Positions 26,683-36,017 are shown, counted from the first letter of the stretch. The stretch: DNA of 64,000 nt from Dehalococcoidia bacterium UBA2158 (GCA_002328185.1 DCWQ01000061.1:15752-79751), one strand, 5' to 3'. Made by a program: numbers and translations. Notes: generated from the sequence alone by a model not told the origin.

Positions 26683-29265
26683 TTATTTGGCGAACCAGTC
26701 GGCCAGTTCCTGCCGGTTTTGTTCCAGCCATTTGATGTTTAGTCGGACCCGTTCTAGGGCCTGGCGGATGGTCCGATCGGCAGCCGGGGCCGGGTGCTCG
26801 GCGAAGAAATTATCCACTTCGTCGGCCTTCTCTTGCGTGTTGAACGCGCTGCAGATGGAGACCAGCCGCATGAGGCCGAACCCACCGCCGCCGTAGCGCC
26901 GGTCTAACTCAGGCCAGTTGGACTTCACGAACTCCCAGGCCAGGTTGCGTCCCTTGGGGTTTCCGGCCACTCCGGCCACCAACGTGATGCTGTCTTGGGA
27001 CCGGACTTTGGACGACAGCGAGTCTTCCAAAGTAGCGTTAAGTAAGTCAGGGTCCTGGAATCTGGACAGGGACATCAAAAGCCGGATTTTCTCCTCCGCC
27101 AGGTCGGTCTCGCCTTCCAACTGCCATATCTGGTCGTAGACGTCCTTGCCGCCCGACTGGGCCGCCAGGGCGAAGACGACGCCGCGGAGATCGGGCGCCA
27201 ATGTGTCCCGGTCCTCCAAGTATCTCTTGAAACGTTCGGTTGCCTGGGCCGTAACCTCGGGGTCTTGGTAGCTGCCGGCCTGGCTCAGCACCGTGGAGCG
27301 GAGCAGGGCGTCCAGGTGGCCTTCGCCTGACTTGGGGTCCCAGCCAATCTTGCGCGCCGCCGGTCCGAAGAGTTCCCGGGCGAACCCTTGGTAGGCCGGA
27401 TGCACTGCTTCATTACATATCAATTGCTCAATGTCTCGGAGGTTGCTGGCCAAGTCACTCCACACCGAGGCGTCGTCCTCATTCTTATAGGCTTGGGCCA
27501 GGGAGAGGAATTGGATCACGGGCAACAGCCCGGCCCGGGATAAGGCGTAGGCGTCGTTCTGGATGCCCAAACGGTCGGTGGCGTGCAGTTCCAATGACTC
27601 GACGGCCGGGACCAGCCGCAGCCAGTCTTCGTTGCTATAATTCACCCGGAAGAAGCCGGTCTGTAGTGGGTTCAACTTGACCCAACCGCTGTCTTCGCCG
27701 GGAACGTCCAACTGGGCCTGCCTGCCTTCCATCACGGTGACCGCGGATTCCTGCCCGCCTTGGCTCGCGCGGATGGGCACCCGCCATACCTCGGTGTCGG
27801 GCTCGCTATTTCCCAGCAAACGGTCATATACGAAGCGTTCTTGGGTGACCGACAGCTTGGTCTGGCCGCCGCTGCGTTCGGTCTCTACCTGCAGCACGGG
27901 GTATCCCATCTGCTTCACCCAGGAGTCCATGATGGCGGTTACCGGCTGGCCCGACTCCGTCTCTAGGGCCGACCAAAGGTCCTCGGTCCGGGCGTTGTCG
28001 TACATGTGGCCGGACAGGTACCGGTTCAGTCCCTTCCTGAAAGTCTCCTCGCCCAGGAAGTTTTCCAGCATGCGGATCACCGACGCGCCCTTGCTGTAGC
28101 TGATGGCGTCAAAGAGCTGGCTGACCTCCGCCGGGTTCTTGACCTCTTGCTCGATGGGGTGGGAGTTCTTTAGGCCGTCCAGGCTCAGCGCCCGGTTGGT
28201 GTCCATATTGACGAACTGGGTCCACATCTCCCACTCGGGGAAGAGCCAGTCGACGGCCTTGTTGCCCATCCAAGATGCGAAACTCTCGTTCAGCCATAGA
28301 TCGTCCCACCATTCCATGGTCACCAGGTCGCCGAACCACATGTGCGCCATCTCGTGTGCAATGACTTCCGCGACCCGTTGCCGGGTGCCGGCCGAAGAGT
28401 TGGCTGGGTCCACCAGCAGGGCGGTCTCACGGTAGGTGACGGCGCCCCAGTTCTCCATGGCGCCGGCGGCGAAGTCGGGGATTGCGATGTGGTCTAGCTT
28501 GGCCAGGGGATAGGGGATACCGAAGTAGTCGTTGAAGTAACCCAGCAGCTTCACCGACGTGTCCAAAGCGAAGCTGGCCTGGTCTTCTTTGCCCGGAGTG
28601 GTCCACACACCGACGGTAGTGCCTCCTTCAGCTCGCTCTTCGATTGAGGTCAGATTACCGACAACAAAGGCCAGGAGATAGGTAGACATAACTGGAGTCT
28701 CGGCGAACCGGACCGATTTCAGTCCGGCGCCGGGGACGCCCTCCTCCACCACAGGGGTATTGGAAACGGCCTGGTACTCATCCGAGAAGACCAGCGTCAC
28801 TTCAAAGGTCGCCTTCTTGGCCGGTTCGTCCCAGCAGGGAAAGGCGCGGCGGGCGTCGGTGGGCTCGAACTGAGTTGTGGCCAGGTAGCGGGTCTCACCA
28901 TCCTGGGAGGTGTACTCAGACCGGTAAAAGCCCATCAGTTTGTCGTTCAGCTCACCGGTGAAAACCATCTCCAACCGGGCGTCTCCGGGCTGGACGGCCT
29001 CCCCGAAATCGATGGTCGCTGTCTCAGCTTCTTTATCAAAGGACACCTTGGGGTTAGACAGGGTGGTCCCGCTGGTGTGAAGAGTGGCAGAGCTGATTTT
29101 CAGGTCGATCGTGTTGAGCACGATGGCCGAGGTCGGCTCCAAGACCTGGATGTCCACGCTCTGCTCGCCGTCAAAAGTGAAATTCTTGAGGTCAGGCTGG
29201 AGCTTGATTCGGTACTTGCTGGGGCGGGCTGTTTCGGGCAGGACCACAGCGTCGGATGCGGGCAT
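26683..29265 (-). CDS. M1-family aminopeptidase (membrane alanyl-type)
   Basis: An 860-residue zinc aminopeptidase of family M1. GAMENWGAVTYRE (near residue 268) is the substrate-anchoring motif; HEMAHMWFGDLVTMEWWDDLWLNE (near 300-323) holds the HExxH-18-E zinc site. The N-terminal beta-saddle (KYRIKLQPDLKNFTFDGEQSVDI) and a long C-terminal ERAP1-like helical domain are present. There is no signal peptide, so it is probably cytoplasmic and finishes peptide turnover. GGAGG lies 10 nt upstream of the ATG. It shares strand with metH but is 105 bp upstream of it and is probably a separate unit. Confidence 0.96.
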   Translation of the reverse strand: MPASDAVVLPETARPSKYRIKLQPDLKNFTFDGEQSVDIQVLEPTSAIVLNTIDLKISSATLHTSGTTLSNPKVSFDKEAETATIDFGEAVQPGDARLEMVFTGELNDKLMGFYRSEYTSQDGETRYLATTQFEPTDARRAFPCWDEPAKKATFEVTLVFSDEYQAVSNTPVVEEGVPGAGLKSVRFAETPVMSTYLLAFVVGNLTSIEERAEGGTTVGVWTTPGKEDQASFALDTSVKLLGYFNDYFGIPYPLAKLDHIAIPDFAAGAMENWGAVTYRETALLVDPANSSAGTRQRVAEVIAHEMAHMWFGDLVTMEWWDDLWLNESFASWMGNKAVDWLFPEWEMWTQFVNMDTNRALSLDGLKNSHPIEQEVKNPAEVSQLFDAISYSKGASVIRMLENFLGEETFRKGLNRYLSGHMYDNARTEDLWSALETESGQPVTAIMDSWVKQMGYPVLQVETERSGGQTKLSVTQERFVYDRLLGNSEPDTEVWRVPIRASQGGQESAVTVMEGRQAQLDVPGEDSGWVKLNPLQTGFFRVNYSNEDWLRLVPAVESLELHATDRLGIQNDAYALSRAGLLPVIQFLSLAQAYKNEDDASVWSDLASNLRDIEQLICNEAVHPAYQGFARELFGPAARKIGWDPKSGEGHLDALLRSTVLSQAGSYQDPEVTAQATERFKRYLEDRDTLAPDLRGVVFALAAQSGGKDVYDQIWQLEGETDLAEEKIRLLMSLSRFQDPDLLNATLEDSLSSKVRSQDSITLVAGVAGNPKGRNLAWEFVKSNWPELDRRYGGGGFGLMRLVSICSAFNTQEKADEVDNFFAEHPAPAADRTIRQALERVRLNIKWLEQNRQELADWFAK

Positions 29266-29456
29266 TACAATCTTCCTCCGTGGGTATTGGCCTGGTGTTC
29301 AGGGTTGCGAAAAAACCGTTATAAAAGCAGGCGGTGAATGGCCCCTTCGACGGGCTCTGGGCCTGCTGGTTAGGCGTAGCGCCAGTGTACCATTAACCCC
29401 GCGACGGCTCTACCCGCTGCGCTGATCGCGGCGTGAGCCGCAGCCAGGTCACTTGG

Positions 29457-29465
29457 TGCTATAAT
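29457..29465 (+). promoter_or_regulatory. Candidate extended -10 promoter of leuCD
   Basis: TGCTATAAT, a perfect -10 with the TGn extension, about 73 bp upstream of leuC. No matching -35 and no T-box or leucine-codon leader is visible in the transcript leader. Confidence 0.5.
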
Positions 29466-29537
29466 ACGGCCCGGTTTTCGTCGCCCCAATCAGGCGTGAG
29501 AAAAGACCTGAATTTGCTGATTCTAAGGAAGACCTAA

Positions 29538-30938
29538 ATGCCCCCCAAGACTATGTTTGAGAAAATCTGGGCCGACCACCTCGTGGCCGAGGAGCCCGGT
29601 GAGCCGCCCATCATCTATATCGACCTGCACCTGGTCCACGAAGTAACCTCCCCCCAAGCATTTGACGGCCTCAGGGATGCCGGGAGGAAGGTGCGACGAC
29701 TGGACCTGACCATTGCCACCGCCGACCACAACACCCCCACTTGGGATCTGTCCCTGCCGGTCACCGATGAGATTTCCAAGAAACAACTGGACGCCCTCGA
29801 CCGCAACTGCGCCGAGTTCGGCGTCACTTTGTATGACCGGTTCAGCCCTCTGCAGGGTATCGTCCACGTTATTGGGCCGGACCTTGGTTACACCCAGCCC
29901 GGAAAGACCGTGGTTTGCGGCGACAGCCATACCTCGACTCACGGGGCGCTGGGGGCCTTCGCCATCGGTATCGGCACCTCGGAGGTCGAGCACGTGCTGG
30001 CGACCCAGACGCTGCGGGCGTTCAAGCCCGACACCATGGAAGTCCGGGTCAACGGCCAACTGCCCAAGGGCGTCACGTCCAAAGACATCATCCTCGCCAT
30101 CATCGGCAAAATCGGCGTCTACGGCGGGGTTGGCCACGTCATCGAATACACCGGTGAGGCCATCCGTGCTCTCTCCATGGACGGTCGGATGACCGTCTGC
30201 AACATGAGTATCGAGGCCGGGGCAAGAGCCGGCATGATCGCCCCCGACCAGACAACTTTCGACTATCTAAAGGGACGCCAGTTCGCTCCCCAAGGGGCCG
30301 ACTTCGACGCCGCGGTGGAACGGTGGAAGAACCTGGCAAGCGATCCCGGCGCCAACTATGACAAGGTCGTCGAGCTTGAGGCATCGGAGATCGAACCGCA
30401 TGTAACCTGGGGCACAACTCCCGGCATGGTGGCCCCGATCTCGGGCAAGATTCCAGACCCGGCCGATGCCGAAGACGAGAACACCCGGGATGCCCTGAAT
30501 CGGGCTCTTCAATACATGGACCTGAAAGCAGGAACGGCCATCCAGGACATCAAGCTGGACCGCGTTTTCATCGGCGCCTGCACCAACTCACGGCTGGAAG
30601 ATATCCGTGCTGCCGCTGAAGTGGTGAAGGGCAAGAAAGTCCACGACGATGTCTACGCGATGATGGTTCCCGGCTCGGCCAAGATCAAGCAAGAAGCTGA
30701 GGACGAAGGTCTGGACAAAATATTGATTGAAGCGGGCGTGGACTGGCGCGTCGCCGGTTGCTCCATGTGTCTAGGCATGAACCCCGACATCCTGAAGCCG
30801 GGAGAGCGCTGCGCTTCCACCTCCAACCGCAACTTTGAAGGACGGCAGGGCAAGGGTGGCCGCACTCACTTGGTCAGCCCCGCCATGGCGGCGGCAGCGG
30901 CCATCGCTGGCCACTTCGTCGACGTTCGCGATCTTTAA
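29538..30938 (+). CDS. leuC: 3-isopropylmalate dehydratase large subunit
   Basis: A 466-residue aconitase-family protein, isomerising 2- and 3-isopropylmalate in leucine synthesis together with LeuD. MFEKIWADHLV opens it; CGDSHTSTHGALGAFAIGIG (near residue 130), GACTNSRLEDIRAAA (near 348) and CSMCLGMNPD (near 411) supply the three cysteines of the 4Fe-4S cluster. NRNFEGRQGKGGRTHL is the typical C-terminal arm. The length agrees with bacterial LeuC. AAGGAAG precedes the ATG. leuD follows after 26 bp. Some archaeal-type relatives make homoaconitate or methylmalate, but this length and the separate small subunit fit LeuCD. Confidence 0.96.
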   Translation: MPPKTMFEKIWADHLVAEEPGEPPIIYIDLHLVHEVTSPQAFDGLRDAGRKVRRLDLTIATADHNTPTWDLSLPVTDEISKKQLDALDRNCAEFGVTLYDRFSPLQGIVHVIGPDLGYTQPGKTVVCGDSHTSTHGALGAFAIGIGTSEVEHVLATQTLRAFKPDTMEVRVNGQLPKGVTSKDIILAIIGKIGVYGGVGHVIEYTGEAIRALSMDGRMTVCNMSIEAGARAGMIAPDQTTFDYLKGRQFAPQGADFDAAVERWKNLASDPGANYDKVVELEASEIEPHVTWGTTPGMVAPISGKIPDPADAEDENTRDALNRALQYMDLKAGTAIQDIKLDRVFIGACTNSRLEDIRAAAEVVKGKKVHDDVYAMMVPGSAKIKQEAEDEGLDKILIEAGVDWRVAGCSMCLGMNPDILKPGERCASTSNRNFEGRQGKGGRTHLVSPAMAAAAAIAGHFVDVRDL

Positions 30939-30964
30939 GCCCCGAAAACTCTGAGGAGAAAACC

Positions 30965-31558
30965 ATGGACGCATTTACGAAATTAACCGGCGTGGTCGCA
31001 CCCATCGACCGCATCAATATCGACACCGACCAGATCATCCCAGCGGTGTACCTAAAGAGCATCGAGCGCAAAGGCTTCGAGGACGCCCTGTTCTCATCTT
31101 GGCGCTACAACGCCGACGGCAGCGACAACCCCGAGTTCATCCTGAACAAACCCCTTTACCGAAACGCCAACGTCCTGGTGGCCGGGCCCAACTTCGGCTG
31201 CGGATCTTCCCGTGAGCATGCTCCTTGGGCGCTCCGGGACTACGGCATCAAGTGCATCATCTCCACTAGCTTCGCCGACATCTTTTACAACAACTGCTTC
31301 AAGAACGGCGTGCTGCCGCTGGTGCTCCCTGCCGAACAGGTGCGCGAGATCATGGACAAGGCCGAGTCCGACCCCGGCATCGAACTGAACGTTGACCTGG
31401 TCAGCCAACGGGTCTGGGACGAGAGCGAAGAGATATCCATATCCTTCCAGATAGACGCCGCCCGCAAGGATGCCCTGGTCAACGGCCTGGACGACATCGG
31501 CCTAACCCTCCGCATGGAGACCGACATCGGTGACTACGAGCGCAAGCACGGGCTGTAG
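30965..31558 (+). CDS. leuD: 3-isopropylmalate dehydratase small subunit
   Basis: A 197-residue swivel-domain subunit. VVAPIDRINIDTDQIIPAVYLKSIERKGF, then NFGCGSSREHAPWALRDYGIKCIIS with the substrate-binding GSSREHAPWAL signature, and FYNNCFKNGVLPL are diagnostic of LeuD. It partners LeuC in the cytoplasm. A GAGGAGAAAACC leader gives the ribosome binding site. No other leucine gene is in the window, so leuCD is detached from leuAB here. Confidence 0.97.
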   Translation: MDAFTKLTGVVAPIDRINIDTDQIIPAVYLKSIERKGFEDALFSSWRYNADGSDNPEFILNKPLYRNANVLVAGPNFGCGSSREHAPWALRDYGIKCIISTSFADIFYNNCFKNGVLPLVLPAEQVREIMDKAESDPGIELNVDLVSQRVWDESEEISISFQIDAARKDALVNGLDDIGLTLRMETDIGDYERKHGL

Positions 31559-31562
31559 AGTT

Positions 31563-31733
31563 TTCAGCTAACAGCGGTCGGCCTTCAGCTTTTTGGTGGC
31601 ACTAGAAATGGGTAGGGGTACGGCAATGCCGTGCCCCTACCGGTTTGTCGTTTCGAGGCGAAGCCGGGGAATCCCGTTGCGGACGAGACAGCACTGTCGA
31701 GAGCAAAGAGACCCTTCGCTTCACTCAGGATGA
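31563..31733. repeat. Two dispersed repeats between leuD and the LRR gene
   Basis: 31563-31596 is an AGCTGTCAGC-family copy (TTCAGCTAACAGCGGTCGGC then CTTCAGCTTTTTGG). 31696-31733 is a 38 bp unit beginning GTCGAGAGCAAAGAGACCC; it recurs at 58159-58196 with three A/G differences, and its first half recurs inverted at 36101-36117. The rest of the gap holds nothing recognisable. Confidence 0.75.
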
Positions 31734-31845
31734 GCGCCCGCCACGAGCATCCGCGATCTCTTACCCGAGATGGTCAGCGAAGAACGGAACATAGGCTGGT
31801 TTACCAGACCCGCCACGGTTGTTCGTCAGGAAATTGCGATGTAGC

Positions 31846-32739
31846 ATGCAGAATATGCATCTCCACTCCTTAGATGACCGTTCTGGAATTCTGAATCTTA
31901 CGGCAGCCGGGCTGGCCGAGCTGCCTCCCAAGATAGGCAACCTGACCTGGCTTAGCGGGCTGCTCCTGGGCGAGAACCAGTTGACAGCGCTGCTCCCTGA
32001 AATAGGCAGCCTCAGAAACCTGCGCCGGCTCGGGCTGGGCCGCAACCAACTGACGGAGTTGCCACCCGAGATAGGCAACCTGACCAACCTGTACCGGCTA
32101 GTGTTGGGTGAGAATCAGCTGACGAGCCTACCTCCTGAGATAGGCGACCTGACTAACCTGAAAGAGCTGCACCTGAACGACAACCCGTTGACAGTGCTGC
32201 CTCCCGAGATAGGTAACCTGACCAGCCTAGACTGGCTAGGGTTATACGGCAACAAGCTGACGGACCTGCCTCCGGAGATAGGCTACCTGACCAACCTGAA
32301 GGAGCTGCACCTGTACGACAACCAGCTGGCGGCGCTGCCCCCTGAGATAGGTAACTTGACCGACCTAGACTGGCTAGGGCTGTACGGCAACCAGTTGACG
32401 GAGCTGCCTCCCGAGATAGGCGACCTGACCAACCTGACCGGGCTGTACCTGTCCAACAACCGGCTGACGGCATTGCCTCCGGAGATCGGCAACTTGACTA
32501 ACTTGATTGGTATGGAACTGAACAACAACCAGCTGACGACGTTGCCTCCCGAGATAGGCAACCTGACAAACCTGCGCTCGCTAGTGCTGAACGGCAACCG
32601 GCTAACGGAGATGCCTCCCGAGATAGGCAACCTGACAAACCTGTTTCGGCTAGAGCTGAACGACAACCCGCTGACGGAGCTTCCTCCCGAGATAGCCGAT
32701 CCGACCAACCTGAAAGAGCTGTACCCGAAAGCAGACTAA
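31846..32739 (+). CDS. Solitary leucine-rich-repeat protein
   Basis: A protein of about 297 residues made almost entirely of leucine-rich repeats: eleven full units and one partial unit of 23 residues, consensus LPPEIGNLTNLxxLxLxxNxL. This is the plant/bacterial intracellular type also seen in Roco and disease-resistance-like proteins. There is no signal peptide, membrane anchor, GTPase or effector domain, so it is presumably a binding scaffold. The start is uncertain: ATG 31846 is used, ATG 31855 and a TTG at 31819 are alternatives and no strong ribosome site exists. Repeats flank it on both sides, and the near-identical 69 bp DNA units point to recent expansion. Confidence 0.8.
   Translation: MQNMHLHSLDDRSGILNLTAAGLAELPPKIGNLTWLSGLLLGENQLTALLPEIGSLRNLRRLGLGRNQLTELPPEIGNLTNLYRLVLGENQLTSLPPEIGDLTNLKELHLNDNPLTVLPPEIGNLTSLDWLGLYGNKLTDLPPEIGYLTNLKELHLYDNQLAALPPEIGNLTDLDWLGLYGNQLTELPPEIGDLTNLTGLYLSNNRLTALPPEIGNLTNLIGMELNNNQLTTLPPEIGNLTNLRSLVLNGNRLTEMPPEIGNLTNLFRLELNDNPLTELPPEIADPTNLKELYPKAD
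31921..32718 (+). repeat. 69-bp tandem DNA repeats encoding the LRR units
   Basis: The coding sequence repeats every 69 bp, each unit containing a CCTCCCGAGATAGGCAACCT-like block followed by GACCAACCTG. Third-base differences are few between neighbouring units, so unit gain and loss by slippage or recombination is likely. Confidence 0.85.
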
Positions 32740-32865
32740 GCCAACCGCCAACCGCTAACACATCGATTCCGGAAGCCAATTTGTATGTCGGTGGCGCGTG
32801 CTCAACCCAGGTGACAGCTGTAGACGGAGATTCGGTTGGTAGAGAGAGTTTGCGGCGAAAGTACG

Positions 32866-32986
32866 AAAATCCCCCAACCCTCGTTTTGAAAGGGGGCTCT
32901 TGGAAAAATGGAAGTTACAATTTTTGCTGATAGTCCCAATGCATCGGGGCCGATAGCTGATGGCTGATCGCTGAAAACTGACAGCT
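32866..32986. repeat. Two palindromic repeats downstream of the LRR gene
   Basis: 32866-32903 is a degenerate AAAATCCCCC...GAAAGGGGG copy; 32951-32986 is an AGCTGTCAGC-family copy (CGATAGCTGATGGCTGATCG ... CTGACAGCT) that overlaps the stop codon of the CoA-transferase gene by 2 bp. Nothing else is seen in this 245 bp gap. Confidence 0.65.
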
Positions 32987-34331
32987 ACGTGCGAAACGCC
33001 CGCCTGACCTGCTCTTCGAAATCCGTCTCGTAGCGTTGCATGCGGCCTTGCCGGACTTGTTCGTCTAGAGACGGGCGTTGTACCGGGCGGGGAGTTGTGG
33101 GGCCGTAGCCGATGATTCCTGTTTCTTCCAGGACTGCCATCTCTGCCGTCGTCTTGCCCAGTAATTCGGACAGAATCAGAGTATTGTGCTCCCCCATCAG
33201 CGGGGCGGCTTTGCCCGGCACTGAGGGTGTCTGCGACAGCTTCCAGGGCCGGCCGGCGTAGGGCAGGGGCGGGATGCCCGTGGTCTCGTGGTGGGATACA
33301 ACCTCGTAGAAACCGCGCTCGTTCAGGTGGGGGTCAAAAAGCAGGTCTTTGCTGTCGAAGACGGCCCCTGCGGCGACGCCTTCGTTCTGCAGGGCGCGCA
33401 TCAGTTCATGGGCTTCCCAGGGGGCCGTCACCGGCCCGATCAAGGCGTCCAATTCGTCCCGGTTCTTCCATCGGCTTAACGAGTCCTCAAACCTGGTGTC
33501 GGTGGCCCAGCCGTCCTGTCCCAGCACCCGGCAAAGAGCTTGCCATTTGTTGTCGGTGGCGACTGCGATGGTGATCCAGCGGTCGTCGCCTTGGCATGGA
33601 TAACAGCCGTGTGGCGACATGGAAGTGTCCTGGTTGCCCATGCGCTGACCGGAACGCCCGTTGGCCGAGAAGTCCATCAGTATCTCAGGGATGGTCGCGC
33701 TGGTGGCTTGGGTCTGGGAGATGTCCACGAACTGGCCCTGGCCGGTGCTCAGCCGGTGCATCAGAGCGGCCATCACGGCGAAGACGGTGTGCTCGCCGGA
33801 GGTGTAGTCAGTGTAGGGAATCTCGGCCATCACCGGTTGACCGCCAAGGTATCCGGTCTGGTAAGCCAGGCCCGCCGCGCCCTCGGTAGCCGGGCCGGTC
33901 GCACCGTAGTTGGCCCAGGGGCCGTAGAACCCGTAGCCAGTGGAAGACACCATGATGATGTCAGGTTTTATCTTCTCGAGGTCCTCGTATTCCAGGCCGA
34001 AATTCTTGATCACACGGGGCGTGAAATTTTCGGAGAAAACATCGGCCACCGAAACTAGATCTTTGAGTATCTGAAGGCCCTCGGGTTTGCTCAGATCCAG
34101 GGTGACGCCGAGTTTATTCCGGTTCTGCTCGTAGAAATTAGCGCCCTTGTTCCAGAACTCACCGGAGACATCGTTCTGGTAGACCGAGTCGCTGCGGTAG
34201 CTCTCCAGCCGGCCGGTGGACTCCAGGCGGATTACCTGGGCGCCCATATCGGCCAGCATCTTCATGGCGAAGGGGATGGCGATGAGCTGGCCCATCTCGA
34301 TGATTCGGACGCCGTCTAAAGGACCTGGCAT
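32985..34331 (-). CDS. Class III CoA-transferase, catalytic-Asp subunit (second locus)
   Basis: A 448-residue CaiB/BaiF-family protein. VRIIEMGQLIAIPFAMKMLADMGAQVIRLES opens it; the catalytic Asp is the D of YTDYTSG near residue 190, aligning with GDSNTG of formyl-CoA transferase; STGQGQFVDISQTQ follows. The C-terminus (LLGKTTAEMAVLEETGIIGYGP) closely resembles the C-terminus of the Asp-type gene at 13109-14392, so the two are orthologue-like members of duplicated operons. Preceded by a Gln-type paralogue 17 bp upstream. The substrate is not deducible. Confidence 0.92.
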   Translation of the reverse strand: MPGPLDGVRIIEMGQLIAIPFAMKMLADMGAQVIRLESTGRLESYRSDSVYQNDVSGEFWNKGANFYEQNRNKLGVTLDLSKPEGLQILKDLVSVADVFSENFTPRVIKNFGLEYEDLEKIKPDIIMVSSTGYGFYGPWANYGATGPATEGAAGLAYQTGYLGGQPVMAEIPYTDYTSGEHTVFAVMAALMHRLSTGQGQFVDISQTQATSATIPEILMDFSANGRSGQRMGNQDTSMSPHGCYPCQGDDRWITIAVATDNKWQALCRVLGQDGWATDTRFEDSLSRWKNRDELDALIGPVTAPWEAHELMRALQNEGVAAGAVFDSKDLLFDPHLNERGFYEVVSHHETTGIPPLPYAGRPWKLSQTPSVPGKAAPLMGEHNTLILSELLGKTTAEMAVLEETGIIGYGPTTPRPVQRPSLDEQVRQGRMQRYETDFEEQVRRAFRT

Positions 34332-34348
34332 GGGTTAACAGTTCTCCA

Positions 34349-35548
34349 TCAGATGATCTGCATGGCCCGCATCTGGGCCAGTTGTTCTGGTGTGTGGCCC
34401 AGCCTTGAGCCAATGACGTCCTGGTTGTGTTGGCCCAGGGTTGGGGCGGCGTTTCGGGCCTGCCACGGAGTGCCGCTCATCTCGAAGGGAGCGCCGGGGT
34501 ACTTCAGGGTCCCCAATGCCGGATGGTCGATGTCGACGAAGAAGTTCCGAGCCTCGAATTGGGGGTCGGCCATGACCTCTTCAGGGGATTGGACTACCCC
34601 GAAGATGAAACGTTTCTCATGGGCCGCGTAGAACCTTTCGAATTTGTTTTGGTTGATGAAATATTCATCCAGTATCCGGCCTAACTCTTCGGCGTTGACC
34701 AGCCGCGCCGAGGGGGTGTTGAACTTGTCGCCTGCCAGTTCCGGCAGGTCAAGGAAATCGACCATGACGTCCCAGTTCAGCCCGGCGCCGATGCCCGGAT
34801 TGGGAATCAGGTGGCCGTCAGAGCTGGCCCGGAGGCGGCTCAGGTCGCCGCTGTGATTGGGTTGCCTTCGCCGGACGGCCCCGGTGTAGGTAAAGTTGTT
34901 GACCACGTCCCTCAGGCCGGTGGCCACCGCCTCTTGGATGGAGACATCGACCCGCTGCCCTTCCCCGGTGAGCCGCTGGTGGTACATGGCCATCAGGGTA
35001 GCGGAAGCGGCGTCCGTCCCAGCCTTGAACTGGGCCTGGTTGAAGGCGTGCTTCAGCGGTTCCCGATCGTAGGCTCCGGAGATATACATCAGGCCGCCCA
35101 TGGCGTACTCGATGATGTCGGCGGCCTTGTAGTCGCGGTAGGATCCCGTCTGCCCAAAATTGGAGATGGACGTCATGACCAAGCCGGGGTTTATCTGTTG
35201 CAGGGCCTCGAAGTCCAGCCCCAATGAGGCCATCACCCTGGGTGAGAAATTCTCCACCAAAACGTCGGACTCCACCACCAACGACTTCAGGACCTGGACA
35301 CCTTTCTCGGACTTGAGGTTCAGCGTAACGCTCTGCTTGTTGGTGTTCAGGTAAGCGAAGACAAGGCTTTTTTCCGGGTCGGCCTCATCGTTCAGGAAAG
35401 GGGCCATGCGCCGGGCCGAGTCGCCGCCGGGTCGCTCGACCTTCAGGACATCAGCGCCGAAATCGGCCAGAAGCTTGGTGCAGTACGGTCCGGATATGTG
35501 GTGGGTGAGGTCCAAGACCTTCACTCCTTCCAGGGCGCGTTCAGTCAA
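34349..35548 (-). CDS. Class III CoA-transferase homologue with Gln at the catalytic site (second locus)
   Basis: A 399-residue CaiB/BaiF protein: VKVLDLTHHISGPYCTKLLADFGADVLKVERPGG, near-identical in layout to the protein at 14395-15675. The catalytic Asp position reads AQFKAG, i.e. Gln, as in that paralogue. TGEGQRVDVSIQEA and QHNQDVIGSRLGHTPEQLAQM are conserved. It lacks the EIPPGPPLRKGG insert. TTG start with GAGGAG 4 nt upstream. It probably forms a heteromer with the next gene. Confidence 0.92.
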   Translation of the reverse strand: MTERALEGVKVLDLTHHISGPYCTKLLADFGADVLKVERPGGDSARRMAPFLNDEADPEKSLVFAYLNTNKQSVTLNLKSEKGVQVLKSLVVESDVLVENFSPRVMASLGLDFEALQQINPGLVMTSISNFGQTGSYRDYKAADIIEYAMGGLMYISGAYDREPLKHAFNQAQFKAGTDAASATLMAMYHQRLTGEGQRVDVSIQEAVATGLRDVVNNFTYTGAVRRRQPNHSGDLSRLRASSDGHLIPNPGIGAGLNWDVMVDFLDLPELAGDKFNTPSARLVNAEELGRILDEYFINQNKFERFYAAHEKRFIFGVVQSPEEVMADPQFEARNFFVDIDHPALGTLKYPGAPFEMSGTPWQARNAAPTLGQHNQDVIGSRLGHTPEQLAQMRAMQII

Positions 35549-35657
35549 GAGTCTCCTCAGTCTAGGTGGCGAGGTGGCCCTAAGCCATATCGCCGGTCAA
35601 TTGTTACCCAAGAACCCCGATTCAGCGGGGCATCCAGGTCAGATCCTGAGCGGCCTG

Positions 35658-36017
35658 CTACTCGGGGTAGGTCAGCTTCAACAGGGTATGCCTCCGGTTG
35701 GTGGTATGGGGCCGGACCTGCTCCGGCCAGCGGCCCAGTTCCACAGCCTCACCCCATTCGGGGGACGCGAGTATCTCTGGGCTCTCGATCTCGTAATATG
35801 CGTGGAAACGGGGCTGGCCATCGGGGGAGACGGTCTGGGTCTGCCCCCCAATCAGGACCTGAAAGGCCTGGGCCTCGAACCGGGTGATCTCGCCCACTCC
35901 AGCAATCTTGCCCAACTCCGGGCAGTGCTCGGTGTTGTAGACCTCGTGGAACAAGGCCTCCTTGGCCGGGTCGACATCCATGCTCGCTATGAAAAGGTAC
36001 TTCGATTTCGGGGCCAT
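35658..36017 (-). CDS. Small dimeric alpha+beta-barrel (EthD/DUF4286-like) protein
   Basis: A 119-residue protein, KYLFIASMDVDPAKEALFHEVYNTEHCPELGKIAGV, with the beta-alpha-beta plus short-helix pattern of ferredoxin-like alpha+beta barrels. The NTEHCPEL segment is typical of small proteins that accompany degradation genes and form dimers. No catalytic residue can be named. GGAGG lies 6 nt upstream of the ATG. It precedes the CoA-transferase pair on the same strand and is probably co-transcribed with it. Confidence 0.75.
   Translation of the reverse strand: MAPKSKYLFIASMDVDPAKEALFHEVYNTEHCPELGKIAGVGEITRFEAQAFQVLIGGQTQTVSPDGQPRFHAYYEIESPEILASPEWGEAVELGRWPEQVRPHTTNRRHTLLKLTYPE

Noticed and set aside
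29466..29537. Leucine attenuator or T-box in the leuC leader
   Set aside because: No run of leucine codons, no specifier loop and no terminator hairpin could be drawn.
31921..32718. CRISPR-like regular repeats
   Set aside because: The 69-bp period is in frame and encodes LRR units; there are no unique spacers and no cas genes.
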